The notes beneath the pieces are model-generated. The model did not search any database, was not told the origin of the DNA, and saw only the letters and a list, made by a program, of their open reading frames with translations. A DNA stretch of 64,000 bases from contig JAJFPB010000013.1 in assembly GCA_020881915.1 (NCBI GenBank), forward strand, positions 959,311 to 1,023,310, given 5' to 3'. Shown piece after piece: positions 55,228 through 64,000 of this stretch (the first letter of the stretch is position 1; every line of letters starts with the position of its first letter). A program made the translations under genes and the position numbers. The stretch is from Paramyrothecium sp. XJ0827. Its lineage: Eukaryota; Ascomycota; Sordariomycetes; Hypocreales; Stachybotryaceae.

Positions 55228-55762
55228 TGAGAACGGCCAATCGAATATTTTCGGATAGACAGCTCTCAGCCGTGGAGGTCTGTTACCACCTGCTCGGCCA
55301 TCACACTGACTTTACCAACGTGCCACGGTGGTCTTTCATAAACCTGACCGCCCTGTATTGGTCCATCTTCCGACGGTGGCTGCATCTTCGCCGCCAGTCC
55401 GGAGAAGATGCGGACGCTGACGAACCCCTGAGACGATAGGCCTCAGAGAGAGCGGCCGGACGTTGTTGTCTCTAGATGCCTACGCCTATCGAGGTCCGCT
55501 TCTCAGAGGTCTATGCCTGTATGACTACATGTCCATGATTAGCCTCGAGCGTCGTCGCGACCGAGAAGAGGATGAGACCTACTTTGCTCTTCACGGTCCC
55601 TCTCAAGAATCTGATAATTGGATCCAGAAGCTTCGAAAACCCCTTGAGCACGCGGTGCCAATCCTCCAGGGATACATCAGCGACGATCACAAAGATGAGC
55701 ACCCAGTCTACTTTAGGCGGTATCCTCGAAGCCCGCCATGCTGATTTCAAGCCAGTACTGAC

Positions 55763-56776
55763 GTGCCTAGAAACTCCGTCCTCCATCTGGCCTTGTTCCT
55801 GCCCTGGGATGACTTCCTCTCCAACACCCACGGGGACATCACCGACATATGGACGAACCACGCCGCCGCTCTCCCACCCCGTTTGCGATCCCACGCCTCC
55901 CACATCTCCCTTCTGAGAAAATCGGCGGAGGATGCGCGGAAAGACGCAAAGCTTTGGGCCAGCAGGTCAGAAGGTGATGATACGGTCGACGTAGAGTTCC
56001 CTCTTGATGAGGGCGACTATCGTGAAGAGCCTGCAACAACGGCCGAACATCAACAAAACTACGCAGCGCTCCTCCAAGCCATACACAACGCTGTGCGAAA
56101 CTCAGAAGCCACGAGGGACTCGCCAGTACTACAGGACCTAGTCCGAGATCTACGCCATGAAAACCCTGCAGGAGAGCAGCGGCCTTTCGTGCAGCGTCAT
56201 CAGGACTTCTATCAGCAAATTCGCCGTTCCCAGGATAGCGCACTATCCCAATACCCGACTCTCTCTCATGAAGATGTGCAAGCCGCGGCAAAGGCCCAGG
56301 GTATGCTGCATCTCCGCATGTTAGATGAGATTGAGACCGGTTCTCGGGGCGCCGCTCCCGGCATGAGTAACGACGACCTGGACGACATCCTTGTTCGCCA
56401 CTGTGATACGGACATTGCTATGCCACGTCAGCGTCTAGAGCCGGTAGAACGGGGCCCTCGAATACTGGTCGACGTCAACCATGCGACGGGCTTCGCGGAA
56501 CTAGGACGCCTTGCTGCGTCAGGCTTTACCCTCAACTCACTACAGACAATGGCCCTCCAGCTTGTGTGCGAGTTCTTGGATAAGTACTCCGCCGACCCCG
56601 ATTCGGCGGGTCAACATCTCCAGTACACCGGAGGCCCTGGAGGTACGGGCAAATCCAGGGTCATCGATGCCTTGAAATGGGTATTTTTGACGAGAGGCCA
56701 ATCACATCTTCTTCAGATTACGGGGACGTCAGGGAGCGCGGCGGCCCAGATCGGTGGCACAACCTATCACTTATGA
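55763..56776 (+). pseudogene. Helitron 2 helicase, N-terminal part only
   Basis: The frame begins with NSVLHLALFLPWDDF, includes EDARKDAKLWASRSEGDDTV and Walker A (GGPGGTGKSR), and ends at a TGA at 56776 just after the break in homology. All later helicase motifs are absent. Confidence 0.85.
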
Positions 56777-57159
56777 CTTGTGCCATGGACTCAAAGGTTT
56801 TTGAAATTACATACATTTTATTTTCGCGCTAATGAAACTGGCGTCCATGGTTTTTGCAAAGTGGCGTCTATGGTTTTTGGGTTAGACAGCAGTAAAATAC
56901 ATAATATATATATCAATAGAGAGCCACGATCTTGGAGACTAAGCACGTATGTTTTTATTTAAAATGAAGCAGAATTGCATTTCTGGTGGCCATCCGAAAT
57001 TCGGCCCAAGTAAATGAAGTGAGGTTGAGAGTGGGTCCCGACGACCAGGAGGCCATGTTAAGGGATAGAGCCAGCCATAATAAAGGTAGAGATAACCCAT
57101 TTCCATTTAAGTAATCCAACTTCAACCATTCATTGCCACCGATTAAGGGTTAAGTAAAA
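56777..57159. other. junction between Helitron 2 and the telomeric gene
   Basis: No gene is seen. A GCGTC(C/T)ATGGTTTTTG word occurs twice (about 56842 and 56868), with a third partial copy at 56788. The last 60 bp have an AAGGGTTAAG telomere-like word just before the ATG at 57160. Confidence 0.4.
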
Positions 57160-59074
57160 ATGGAGGCATTCGGTCCATTCACAAAGTTACCCGAATATCC
57201 ATTCATGCTTTGTAACCAATGTGAGCATGCATGTATTGCCGATGAGGTTCAGACGCATTTACGGAGACATCATCGAGATATTGATAGCAAGGAAAGGGCG
57301 AAGATCATCCAAGCGGTAAAGTTAATCCCGGGAATTATTTATGACCAGACGCAGTTAAGACAATACCCGTTGCCGGTGGAAGCCATCGAGCCGGTGCCAA
57401 TCATCGCCAGGCCACAGCCAGATGGTATAAGATGTAATCAGTGCCCATATATTGTCCGACGAGAGAAGCATATGCGGGATCACGCCACGGATAAGCACCA
57501 GTGGAAAAATGAACGGAGACAAGGCGATAGTTCCCGAAGAAGAACCCATCAAGCGGAGCGGCTTGTGCCATGGACGACCGGCGTTTATTGCCAACGGTTT
57601 TTCCCGTCCCGAGCCGGCAGTGCATGGTTCGAAGTTCGAGAGCCAGGTGTTAAACCAGAGCCAGAAGCCGAGGAACGAGACATCATGCGAAAGATTGAGG
57701 AGTTCCACAGTACGCAAGAGCAGCGGTTCAAGGAAGCCGAGAAAGAAGATCGGATCGAAGAAGTGAACCAGAAATTCGAGGCCAACGCATGGTTGGGCAG
57801 GGTGGGTTGGTCAGTCCATTTGAAGGGTTTAGACCGCAATGCATTGCGGGCCATGACCGGACCCATCGGGGACGAAGAGGGTGTGTTGCGGCAGGTGTGC
57901 GAGAGTTTAGACCGTACCATGGAATGGTCGAGGGGTTTATGCCGCCCGAGCAAAGTTGGGACAGCCGCGTTATTCGAAATCAACCGGCGAGAAGTTGGGA
58001 AGAAACCCGCACAACCGTTTGAAGGGCGGATGGAAGATGATTCATGGATACGATATAAGGAGGTATGGCGCAAGATCACAAGCATATGGTACCGAACGCA
58101 GCAACAGGAAGACGAGGACGAACGACCGCCGTATCAGTTCACGAGCGCACAGCAGGCAGCGTGGGATGCATTCATACAGCATGCACGAACCCGCGACGAA
58201 GCGTTCCAGGGCAAGAGTAAACCAACAAACAATCCGCCATCGGATGGAGCAATTGATCGGCAGTGTTTGGAGATGGTTATGTTGTTTTTGGATCATCAGG
58301 TGGGCGATAATGAACATCAGAATGCCATTGTTAGCGCGTTGGCCGTATTAGGCATTCGCGAAGATGGTGGTTGGTACGACCCGTCGGATTATACACCCGT
58401 TTTGTCAGCCGTGATCAAGGTGGCCCGCATGTTTGCCATCGGTTGGGCATATCGGCAACGCGAGGAAGAGGTGCAGTTAACCAGGAGGGTGCACAATATG
58501 GAGGAGAGATTAGCACGCGAGCGTACGCCGGGCATGTTCACCCGCGTACGGAAAATGGTTCGTAAGTTTATGACCCGTGTCGGCGACGGACGATCAGAAC
58601 AACCCGGCCCGATGGATTGGATATTGGAGACACGGACATACGGCATGCACATTCGGTTCAATACAACGGCGGGCGGCAGCATCGATTGGAAGGAGAGCAA
58701 GTCCAATACAAGCGAACCAAGTTCACAATGGGTCAATTAACGGAAATGATACACGCCGTCGTCGTCGAGGCGAGGGAGTTATTATGCAAGTTGGCCATGG
58801 TTGACGGCAGCGAAGAAGGGTTCAGCAAGTTACCGCATATCCCGTGGGATCGTGTGGAGGACGACAATAGCGAGGACAAGGTGGGTTATTCGTTTTTAGA
58901 GGACAGCCGCAACACATGGTTGGAGCAAGGCAAGGGTTGGGTATTCACACGGTTGGTTCAGCGCAAGGAACTGCAAAAAGAATGGATTTCGACCGATGAA
59001 AAGCAAAAGCATCCGTACAAAAAGAAGGCATTGCAGGAGTACAGCAAAATATTGGAGCGGTTCCGGGAGTTGAT

Positions 59075-59886
59075 GTGGTTTTGAAGCATTTATTGTCAAT
59101 GCCCGCGCGATTATGGGAAATTTTAGGAATACGGTATAAGAACACCAGCAACGGCGGCACACGCAACATTTTTATCCACAACGGCGACGTATGTTTCGTT
59201 ACAGCATACCATAAAAATTTCCAGCAAACGGGCCAGGCGAAAATCATTCACCGTTTTATACCCAGAGAGGTTGGGGAATTATTGGTTTGGTATTTGTGGT
59301 TGGTGTTGCCGTTTTGGCAGCAGGTGCAGGGTATGGTCAAGGGTGCAGACCAAGTAAGCCCATTTTTATGGAGCGAAGAGATCGCATACCGCAAGCGGCA
59401 CCACAACAGCGACGAAGACGAGGGATATAGCAGCGAGGAGGAAGGAGAAAGGGAGTTTGGAGAAGAAAAGGGTAGTACGGACGGAATTGGCAACAAGGAG
59501 AGTTTGGCACAAGCAAGGTCAAGTCGGGCAAGTCGGTCAAGTCAGGTAGGTCGGTCAAGTCGGTCAAGCCAGTCGGAAGACGAAGGCATCGATATGACCA
59601 TACCCGTTGAATGGAAGAATTGGGTGGGGAAAGAAAATGGACACCGGATCGGGCGCGGCGAATTTTACAGCAGATCAGCCAGCGATTAATGGGTTGTCGG
59701 TTGAATATCAGCGTATGGCGGCACATCGCCATCGCGATATCCAACCGGTATTTAGGAGGCAAGTTTGCAAAGAGGGTGGGAGAAGACGGGGTGGAATACG
59801 AAGACGAGGACGGGATCGACAATGACGCGGCGGATTTACAGGCCGGCCACCAATCGCATATCGCGGGTATAATTTATGCGCGAGAG
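59075..59886 (+). other. tyrosine-recombinase-like catalytic core inside the telomeric gene
   Basis: Two frames carry, in order: Arg in MPARLWEILGIRYKN (59108), then RNIFI and Lys in TAYHKN (59213), and KIIHRFIPREVGELLVWYLW followed by SPFLW. After a frame break come Arg in ISVWRHIAIAIS (59719), His in LQAGHQSHIAG (59848) and Tyr in IIYARE (59875). This matches the R...K...(H)xxR...H...Y order and the spacing words (aR-x-x-E-I-L-x-I-R; LGH-like; xxYaR) of tyrosine recombinases. The first residue of HxxR is Ser here. The fold assignment is inference from pattern only. Confidence 0.55.
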
Positions 59887-60149
59887 TTACAACAAGGGTT
59901 AGGAGGCACAGCGCGGATGCGGGAGGAATTCCGGAACATCAGCCACGAGTTACATCGATTTTTCGGGTTCGGTACAGGGGCGAGTGCGCAGGGCGGGCGG
60001 AAGCGCAAGCGAGATCAGTTCGAAAGCGAGCGGGAGGAAGGGCGATTCCGACGATTACATCGGTTACGGCAAGTCGATATTTCCGGACAGTTACAGCAGA
60101 TGATGGGACGAGGGACAGAGTTTCGTGGTCAACAGTCGAAGGTGATCCG

Positions 60150-61123
60150 GGCCATCATCGCGGGGAAACGCCGATTATCCAGATCACAAGCACGGGTGGA
60201 GGCAAGAGTTTGTCGTTCATGTTGCCGGCATATTGTTCACCAGAGGGGACAACGATCGTTGTAGTGCCATTGGTTGCATTGCAGGAAGATTTACATAAAC
60301 GTTGCACGGAGTTCCAAATTACGTCCCATATATGGAACAGCCAGCAGGGAACGCCGACAGCAAGCATAGTTTTCGTGACGCCCGAGTCAGCGGTGACGGG
60401 CGGGTTTCGAGATTACGTCAACCGATTGCAAAACCAGGGTGTTTTGGACCGAGTGATTTTAGAAGAGTGCCACACATTAATGGATGGCAGCGCAACGTTC
60501 CGGCCAAAGTTAAGCGAAGTCGGAAAGGTGGTTCGGGAGTGGGGTGTGCAGCGGGTATTTTTAACAGCCACGATGGGCCCGGACGAGATGGTCGAGTTTT
60601 ACAAGGTGGCGGCGATCCAGCCCGGGCGGGAGGTAGTGTTTCGAAGCAAAACAACACGACGCAACATACGGTACAGCGTCATCAAGGTGGAGCATAGGAG
60701 TAATAAAGCAAGGGGCAAAGGGAAGGCACATTGGAGGCAAGAGGAAGAGGAGGCACAGATGGCAGAAGATAAGAGGATCAAAGAGGTTGTAGAAGCATGG
60801 ATCCGTGGAGGACACGACGGCAAGGTGATCATTTATGGCGGGTCAGTGGAACGGGTGAAGAGGTTAGGGAGATGTTTGGTTGTGGCACATATTACAACAA
60901 GGTCGACACAAAGGAGGGCAAGAAGGAACGGTTACAGATGTGGATGATGGGAGAGAGAATTATAGTGGCAACGAACGCATTAGGGATGGGAATCGATATA
61001 CCCGACATAAGGTTGGTAGTGCATGGATGGATGCCGAGGCGAATTCGAGATTACGTACAGGAGAGCGGGCGAGCGGGACGAGACGGGCAAGTCAGCGATG
61101 CGGTTGTTATTTGCCGGGGTTGA
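60150..61123 (+). other. RecQ helicase motor of the telomeric gene
   Basis: Motifs in order are: GQQ before the motor (FRGQQSKVIRAIIAG), motif I in STGGGKSLSFMLPA, VVVPLVALQEDL, motif II in VILEECHTLMD (Glu where the family has Asp), motif III in FLTATM, motif IV in KVIIYGGSVERVKRL, motif V in IIVATNALGMGIDIPDIRLV and motif VI in QESGRAGRDG. The order and the arginine-finger motif are those of superfamily 2 RecQ enzymes. Frame breaks lie near 60165 and 60865. Confidence 0.85.
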
Positions 61124-61984
61124 AACAAGATAAGCAAGAGGCCGAGAGGCGGCAAAGGCAAAGGCCGAGCAGAGCGGGTGGTGTAAGGAAGAAAGAGAGG
61201 AGAGAAGTGTGGATTACGTGGAGAGGGAGGAATGCCGGCGAAAGATATTGGATATGTCGATGGATGGTCGAACGGATCGAGAGGGGTGTGAAGAAGGTGA
61301 AGAGCAATGCGATGTTTGCGGACGAATAGAAGAAAAGTTGGACAACCAAAGCCAAGACCAAGGCCAAGACCAAGACGAAGTCGAATACGCAGAGGCACAA
61401 ATAGCGTTCGACCGGCAGAGACGAGATATTGCATTCCAAGAGTGGCAAAGCAGGAAGCAAATGATGGAGGAAACGGCGATGGCGAGCGAGTTGGAGGGTT
61501 ATTTGGAAAGTTGGGCAGAGTGTTGTGCGATTTGCCGGATGGGGATGAGGCAGATGAGCACAGAATGGAAGAGTGCCCGTTAAAGGGTACGGCAGGGTAG
61601 GGTACAGAGAGGTGAGCGGGGTTATGGCAAGGATAGAAGAGGAGATGTTTCGAAAGCGAGGGTTTGAACCGTACAGCGGTTGTTTTGGGTGTGGGTTGCC
61701 ATACAAGGTTTGTAATGGATGGAAGGTAATGGATGATGACGGGGAGATACGAGAAGATACAGGGAGGGAAATGTCAGTATGAAGGAGTATTGGCGCGGTT
61801 TTACAGGGCAGCCGTTTGTATTTTCCAGGATAAGGTCAAGGGGTTAAGTGGGCAAGAGAGAGAGTCGAGGGGGTTTTATACATGGGCAGGAAGGAGGATT
61901 AAGTTATGGGGTGGGATGGAGACAAATGAGATGTGCCGGGGATTTGCAGAGTTATGTAAGTGGATAATGGAAGAGGAGGAGTGA

Positions 61985-62126
61985 ATAGAGCATTTAGTAT
62001 AAAGAGAATAGATATTAGGGTTAGGGCGAGAATACAATTATTAGGGGTTGGTGTAGTAGTTATAGGTAGAGAGAGTTAGGGTATATTTGTAGTTTAGGGT
62101 AGTAGTAGGGTTGGAATAAAGACATT
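61985..62126 (+). other. 3' flank of the telomeric gene with telomere-like words
   Basis: Contains TAGGGTTAGGG and further TTAGGG-like words on the + strand and ends at the A-run. No gene is seen. Confidence 0.5.
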
Positions 62127-62151
62127 AAAAAAAAAAAAAAAAAAAAAAAAA
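62127..62151 (+). repeat. run of 25 A
   Basis: An uninterrupted (A)25 lies 143 bp after the telomeric gene stop. It could be a genomic A-run, a retroposed tail, or an artefact-prone homopolymer. Confidence 0.95.
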
Positions 62152-62244
62152 GAGCAAGGAAAACAGCGAAGGAATAAAGTGCCGTCCAAGAAAGAGGCAA
62201 TGCCAGTAAGGCAGAAGAAGAAAGAGAGAATGAGAGAGTAGATT

Positions 62245-62376
62245 AACAAGCCATCCGGGCAGAAAAAGAGCGGCATCAGTTAGGCGTAAAAAGGGTGGAG
62301 AGAGGGAGAGAAGGAAAGAGAGAGAAGAGTAACAAACCATCCGGGCAGGAAAAGAGCCGCGCCGGTCAGGCGTAAA
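62245..62376 (+). repeat. 46-bp direct repeat, two copies
   Basis: 62245-62290 and 62331-62376 share CCATCCGGGCAG, AAAAGAGC and the end AGGCGTAAA with few differences. They are separated by 40 bp of GA-rich sequence. Confidence 0.8.
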
Positions 62377-62436
62377 TAAACGGGGAGAGGTATGCCCGTA
62401 GAGAGGAGTATTAGATTGGATTGCAGCGCAGGTGTG

Positions 62437-62774
62437 GGCCGAAGAGGTGAAGAAGATAGTATTTAAGGCCAGGCGGTTTACGAGTTTCAGCGGGTGTTTT
62501 AATTGCGGGATGCCACAGGGGATTTACCAGCAATGGGTGGCGGCAAAGGAGGACGAGGGCATTTGCCCAGATATAAGGGAAGCAGTGCCAGTATAGAGGT
62601 GTATTAGAAAAGGTTTGGGGCGCGGGGTTAGGGTTTTACCACGACGAGACGATGGAAATAATAAAGGAGATGGGTATAATTGGGGAAGAAGAGGTGGACA
62701 AGTTTATATGGATAGGTAAGAAGGTAAGATGGGGCGGGCATGAGACAAATAATATATGTGTGGGGTTTATATAA
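62437..62774 (+). pseudogene. second, degenerate copy of the telomeric helicase tail
   Basis: The readings VFKARRFTSFSGCFNCGMPQ and CQYRGVLEKVWGAGLGF, then KKVRWGGHETNNICVGF and a TAA, parallel FRKRGFEPYSGCFGCGLPYK, CQYEGVLARF and RRIKLWGGMETNEMCRGF of the gene ending at 61984. Only the last about 110 codons are present, with no helicase. The change from the first to the second frame falls at the same place (just before CQY) as in the complete gene. Confidence 0.7.
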
Positions 62775-62865
62775 ATTTGTAGATTATTATATAATAGAGG
62801 TTAGAAGAGATATATAATTTTAGAGGGTTATAGGTATTATTATTTATACGGCGGAGTAGAGACAG

Positions 62866-62980
62866 TTAGGGTTAGGTTTAATTAATATGGTTAGGGTGAG
62901 GTTTAATTAATATGGTTAGGGTGAGGTTTAATTAATATGGTTAGGGTGAGGTTGCATTTATATGGTTAGGGTGAGAAAGG
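62866..62980 (+). repeat. 25-bp tandem repeat containing a telomere-like word
   Basis: Four units of TTAGGGTGAGGTTTAATTAA followed by TATGG, plus a partial fifth, run from 62866. The second and third are identical. The first has TTAGGGTTAGG. The fourth has GCATTTA in place of TTAATTA. Confidence 0.9.
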
Positions 62981-64000
62981 TTGCCCATGTTTGCAGGCCA
63001 TAGAGTAAGTGTGGATAGTATGGTATAGTATGTAGAGACCAAGGAGTGTTAATAGATTAGGCGGGATTTGACGATAAAATCGAAACGTAGGCCCAGACCA
63101 ATTAGTTTAAGATGGGAACAAGTCAATGAGAAGGGTTAGGGTAAGCAGATAATGAAGGGAGGAGGGCGGATAGTAGATTAGGTAAAGACAACGGGTTATT
63201 AGCAAAGGCAGCGGTAACAGAGAAGCCAGTGTTGTAGTGAAGATATAGAGATAGATAAATGGCGGCGTAGGTGAATACAACAGTTAGGTAGGAGGAGGCA
63301 GGCATGGCGTAGACGGCGAGAGTTATAGCAGCAGCAAGAAGGCAAGCAGTAGCCAAGATGGCGGTGACAGAGACAGTAGGCATTAGGTAAGATAAAAGAA
63401 GGGCCGTCAATAGAGTTAGCAGGCAAGAATTAAAACAAAAGAAGTCAGTAGAGAAGCAACGGACAATATAAGCAGGCAGGCAGGAAAGCAAGGGTTTAGC
63501 CAGGTAGGTAGAGACAAGGATTAGAATAAATAGCCAAGACGAATAGCGGAGAGGTAAAGAGCAGCAAGAAAGGGTAAAAGAAGGAGGGAGGGGTAGATAG
63601 AGGGGTTAAGGTTTATATAGGAAGAATAGAGAAGAAAAGTCGGATTACAGAATATACAAAGGCAGAAGTACAAAAGGGAAGGAAACAGCAGGGATTGCAA
63701 TGTAATATAAGGCGGGCAGTTAGAAAAGAAGCAAGCAGCAGGCAGTTAGACCCACAATAAGTGATGTGCGGCCATGTGGAGGCGGGAGGATTTAGGGGAT
63801 TAGTAGTAGAGGGCGGAACCGGACCGGGCGAATAGGGTTAAGGTTAAGGGGTAGAGATCGGAGGTCGGAGGTCAGAGGGAGAAGGGAGGGAGGAGGGTTT
63901 AAATGGGTTAGGGTTAATAATTAAGGGCGACAGCAAGAAAAGAGCCAGGCCGGCGAGGCCATAGTTAGGGTTAGTTATAGAAGGGTTTTAGGGGAGAGTT
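62981..64000 (+). other. purine-rich subtelomeric DNA
   Basis: No gene is supported. The + strand is rich in G and A, with many AAG/GGC words and scattered TTAGGG motifs (for example near 63126, 63830, 63906 and 63965). Long minus-strand ORFs (such as 63123-63491) are pyrimidine-codon artefacts of this bias. Confidence 0.6.

Larger units (their letters stand above)
51649..56776 (+). mobile_element. Helitron 2, truncated within the helicase
   Basis: This is the same RepHel order as Helitron 1 and clearly related in protein sequence. It begins at the ATG at 51649 (MPDKDIVRV, with a one-base loss restoring HEEIRRTLEDLDRRR). It runs through the cysteine-rich region (52414-53199), the Rep domain (53743-55227) and the start of the helicase (55763-56776). 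It stops a short way after Walker A (GGPGGTGKSR), where similarity to Helitron 1 ends abruptly at SGSAAAQIGGTTYH. The missing part corresponds to the last about 430 residues. Frame breaks occur near 51680, 53190, 53620, 53740, 55200, 55435 and 55740. Confidence 0.85.
57160..61984 (+). pseudogene. telomere-linked RecQ-type helicase with zinc fingers and recombinase-like core
   Basis: Successive overlapping frames build one protein of about 1,600 residues reading toward the chromosome end. From the ATG at 57160: two C2H2 fingers (CNQCEHACIADEVQTHLRRH; CNQCPYIVRREKHMRDH), a long helical and acidic middle, a recombinase-like core (59.1-59.9 kb), a RecQ motor (60.15-61.12 kb) and a cysteine-rich tail (61.3-61.98 kb). 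Telomere-linked helicases of this general type are known from several fungi and are thought to act in telomere maintenance or as passengers of chromosome ends. Frame breaks near 58690, 59085, 59630, 60165, 60865, 61115, 61205, 61590 and 61765 mostly need one base and lie in or near homopolymers. It is either decayed or has consensus errors. Confidence 0.8.

Noticed and set aside
62094..62340. Minus-strand ORFs rich in Phe and Leu
   Set aside because: They are translations of the A-run and GA-rich repeats.
62866..62980. Possible CRISPR-like array
   Set aside because: The 25-bp units are directly adjacent with no unique spacers, contain telomere-like words and lie in a fungal subtelomere.
63123..63491. 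Minus-strand hydrophobic ORF resembling a membrane protein
   Set aside because: It is a by-product of strong purine bias on the + strand: its codons are uniformly pyrimidine-rich and it has no homologue-like features.

Overview
This window reads as the repeat-rich subtelomere of a filamentous ascomycete, probably a sordariomycete-like Pezizomycotina. The reasons are introns of about 45-63 bp with GTANGT donors, fungal-specific families (Zn2Cys6 factor, HET/NLR-type WD40 tail, PAC1, alpha-glucoside MFS transporter), Tad-type LINE and Helitron families typical of fungi, and C-to-T type nonsense codons that resemble repeat-induced point mutation (RIP). The chromosome end probably lies to the right: the last 6 kb hold a telomere-linked RecQ helicase, a degenerate second copy of its tail, and scattered TTAGGG-like motifs on the + strand.

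Layout. 1-3.3 kb: relics (C2H2 protein, Zn2Cys6 factor, WD40 tail of an NLR), all on the minus strand. 3.55-5.7 kb: an intact three-exon membrane protein gene. 5.8-15.0 kb: a cut-and-paste element with 31-bp inverted ends that encodes an integrase-like DDE transposase and a second ORF. That second ORF is split by a 5.6-kb Copia retrotransposon with identical 120-bp LTRs and a 5-bp target duplication. 15-19.2 kb: decayed genes and diverged repeats. 19.2-20.3 kb: an intact three-exon conserved fungal gene. 20.7-26.2 kb: a Tad/I-like LINE, followed by the 3' half of an MFS sugar transporter. 28.8-29.8 kb: a 1-kb non-autonomous element with inverted ends. 30.6-31.9 kb: a Helitron helicase fragment and a decayed gene. 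32.8-33.4 kb: a small secreted protein gene with a good TATA box. 33.6-34.1 kb: a partial PAC1 copy. 34.5-37.1 and 39.0-41.7 kb: two hAT transposase genes with nonsense mutations, flanking a small two-exon gene and a tRNA-like locus. 42.5-49.0 and 51.6-56.8 kb: two related Helitrons in the same direction, with gene-like fragments between them. 57.2-62.0 kb: the telomere-linked helicase. 62-64 kb: purine-rich subtelomeric DNA with tandem repeats.

Only a few genes look intact: the membrane protein (3.55-5.70 kb), the conserved gene at 19.2 kb, the secreted protein at 32.8 kb and the two-exon gene at 37.4 kb. The rest is mobile DNA or gene relics. Two kinds of damage can be separated. One is C:G-to-T:A type nonsense codons (hAT genes and several relics), as expected from RIP. 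The other is single-base frame breaks, often in homopolymers (Copia, telomere-linked helicase, Helitrons), some of which may be assembly errors.

The most interesting object is the telomere-linked helicase. Upstream of its RecQ motor, the frames carry two C2H2 fingers and then residues arranged like the catalytic core of a tyrosine recombinase (R, K, R, H, Y). This suggests an element-like recombinase-helicase at the chromosome end.
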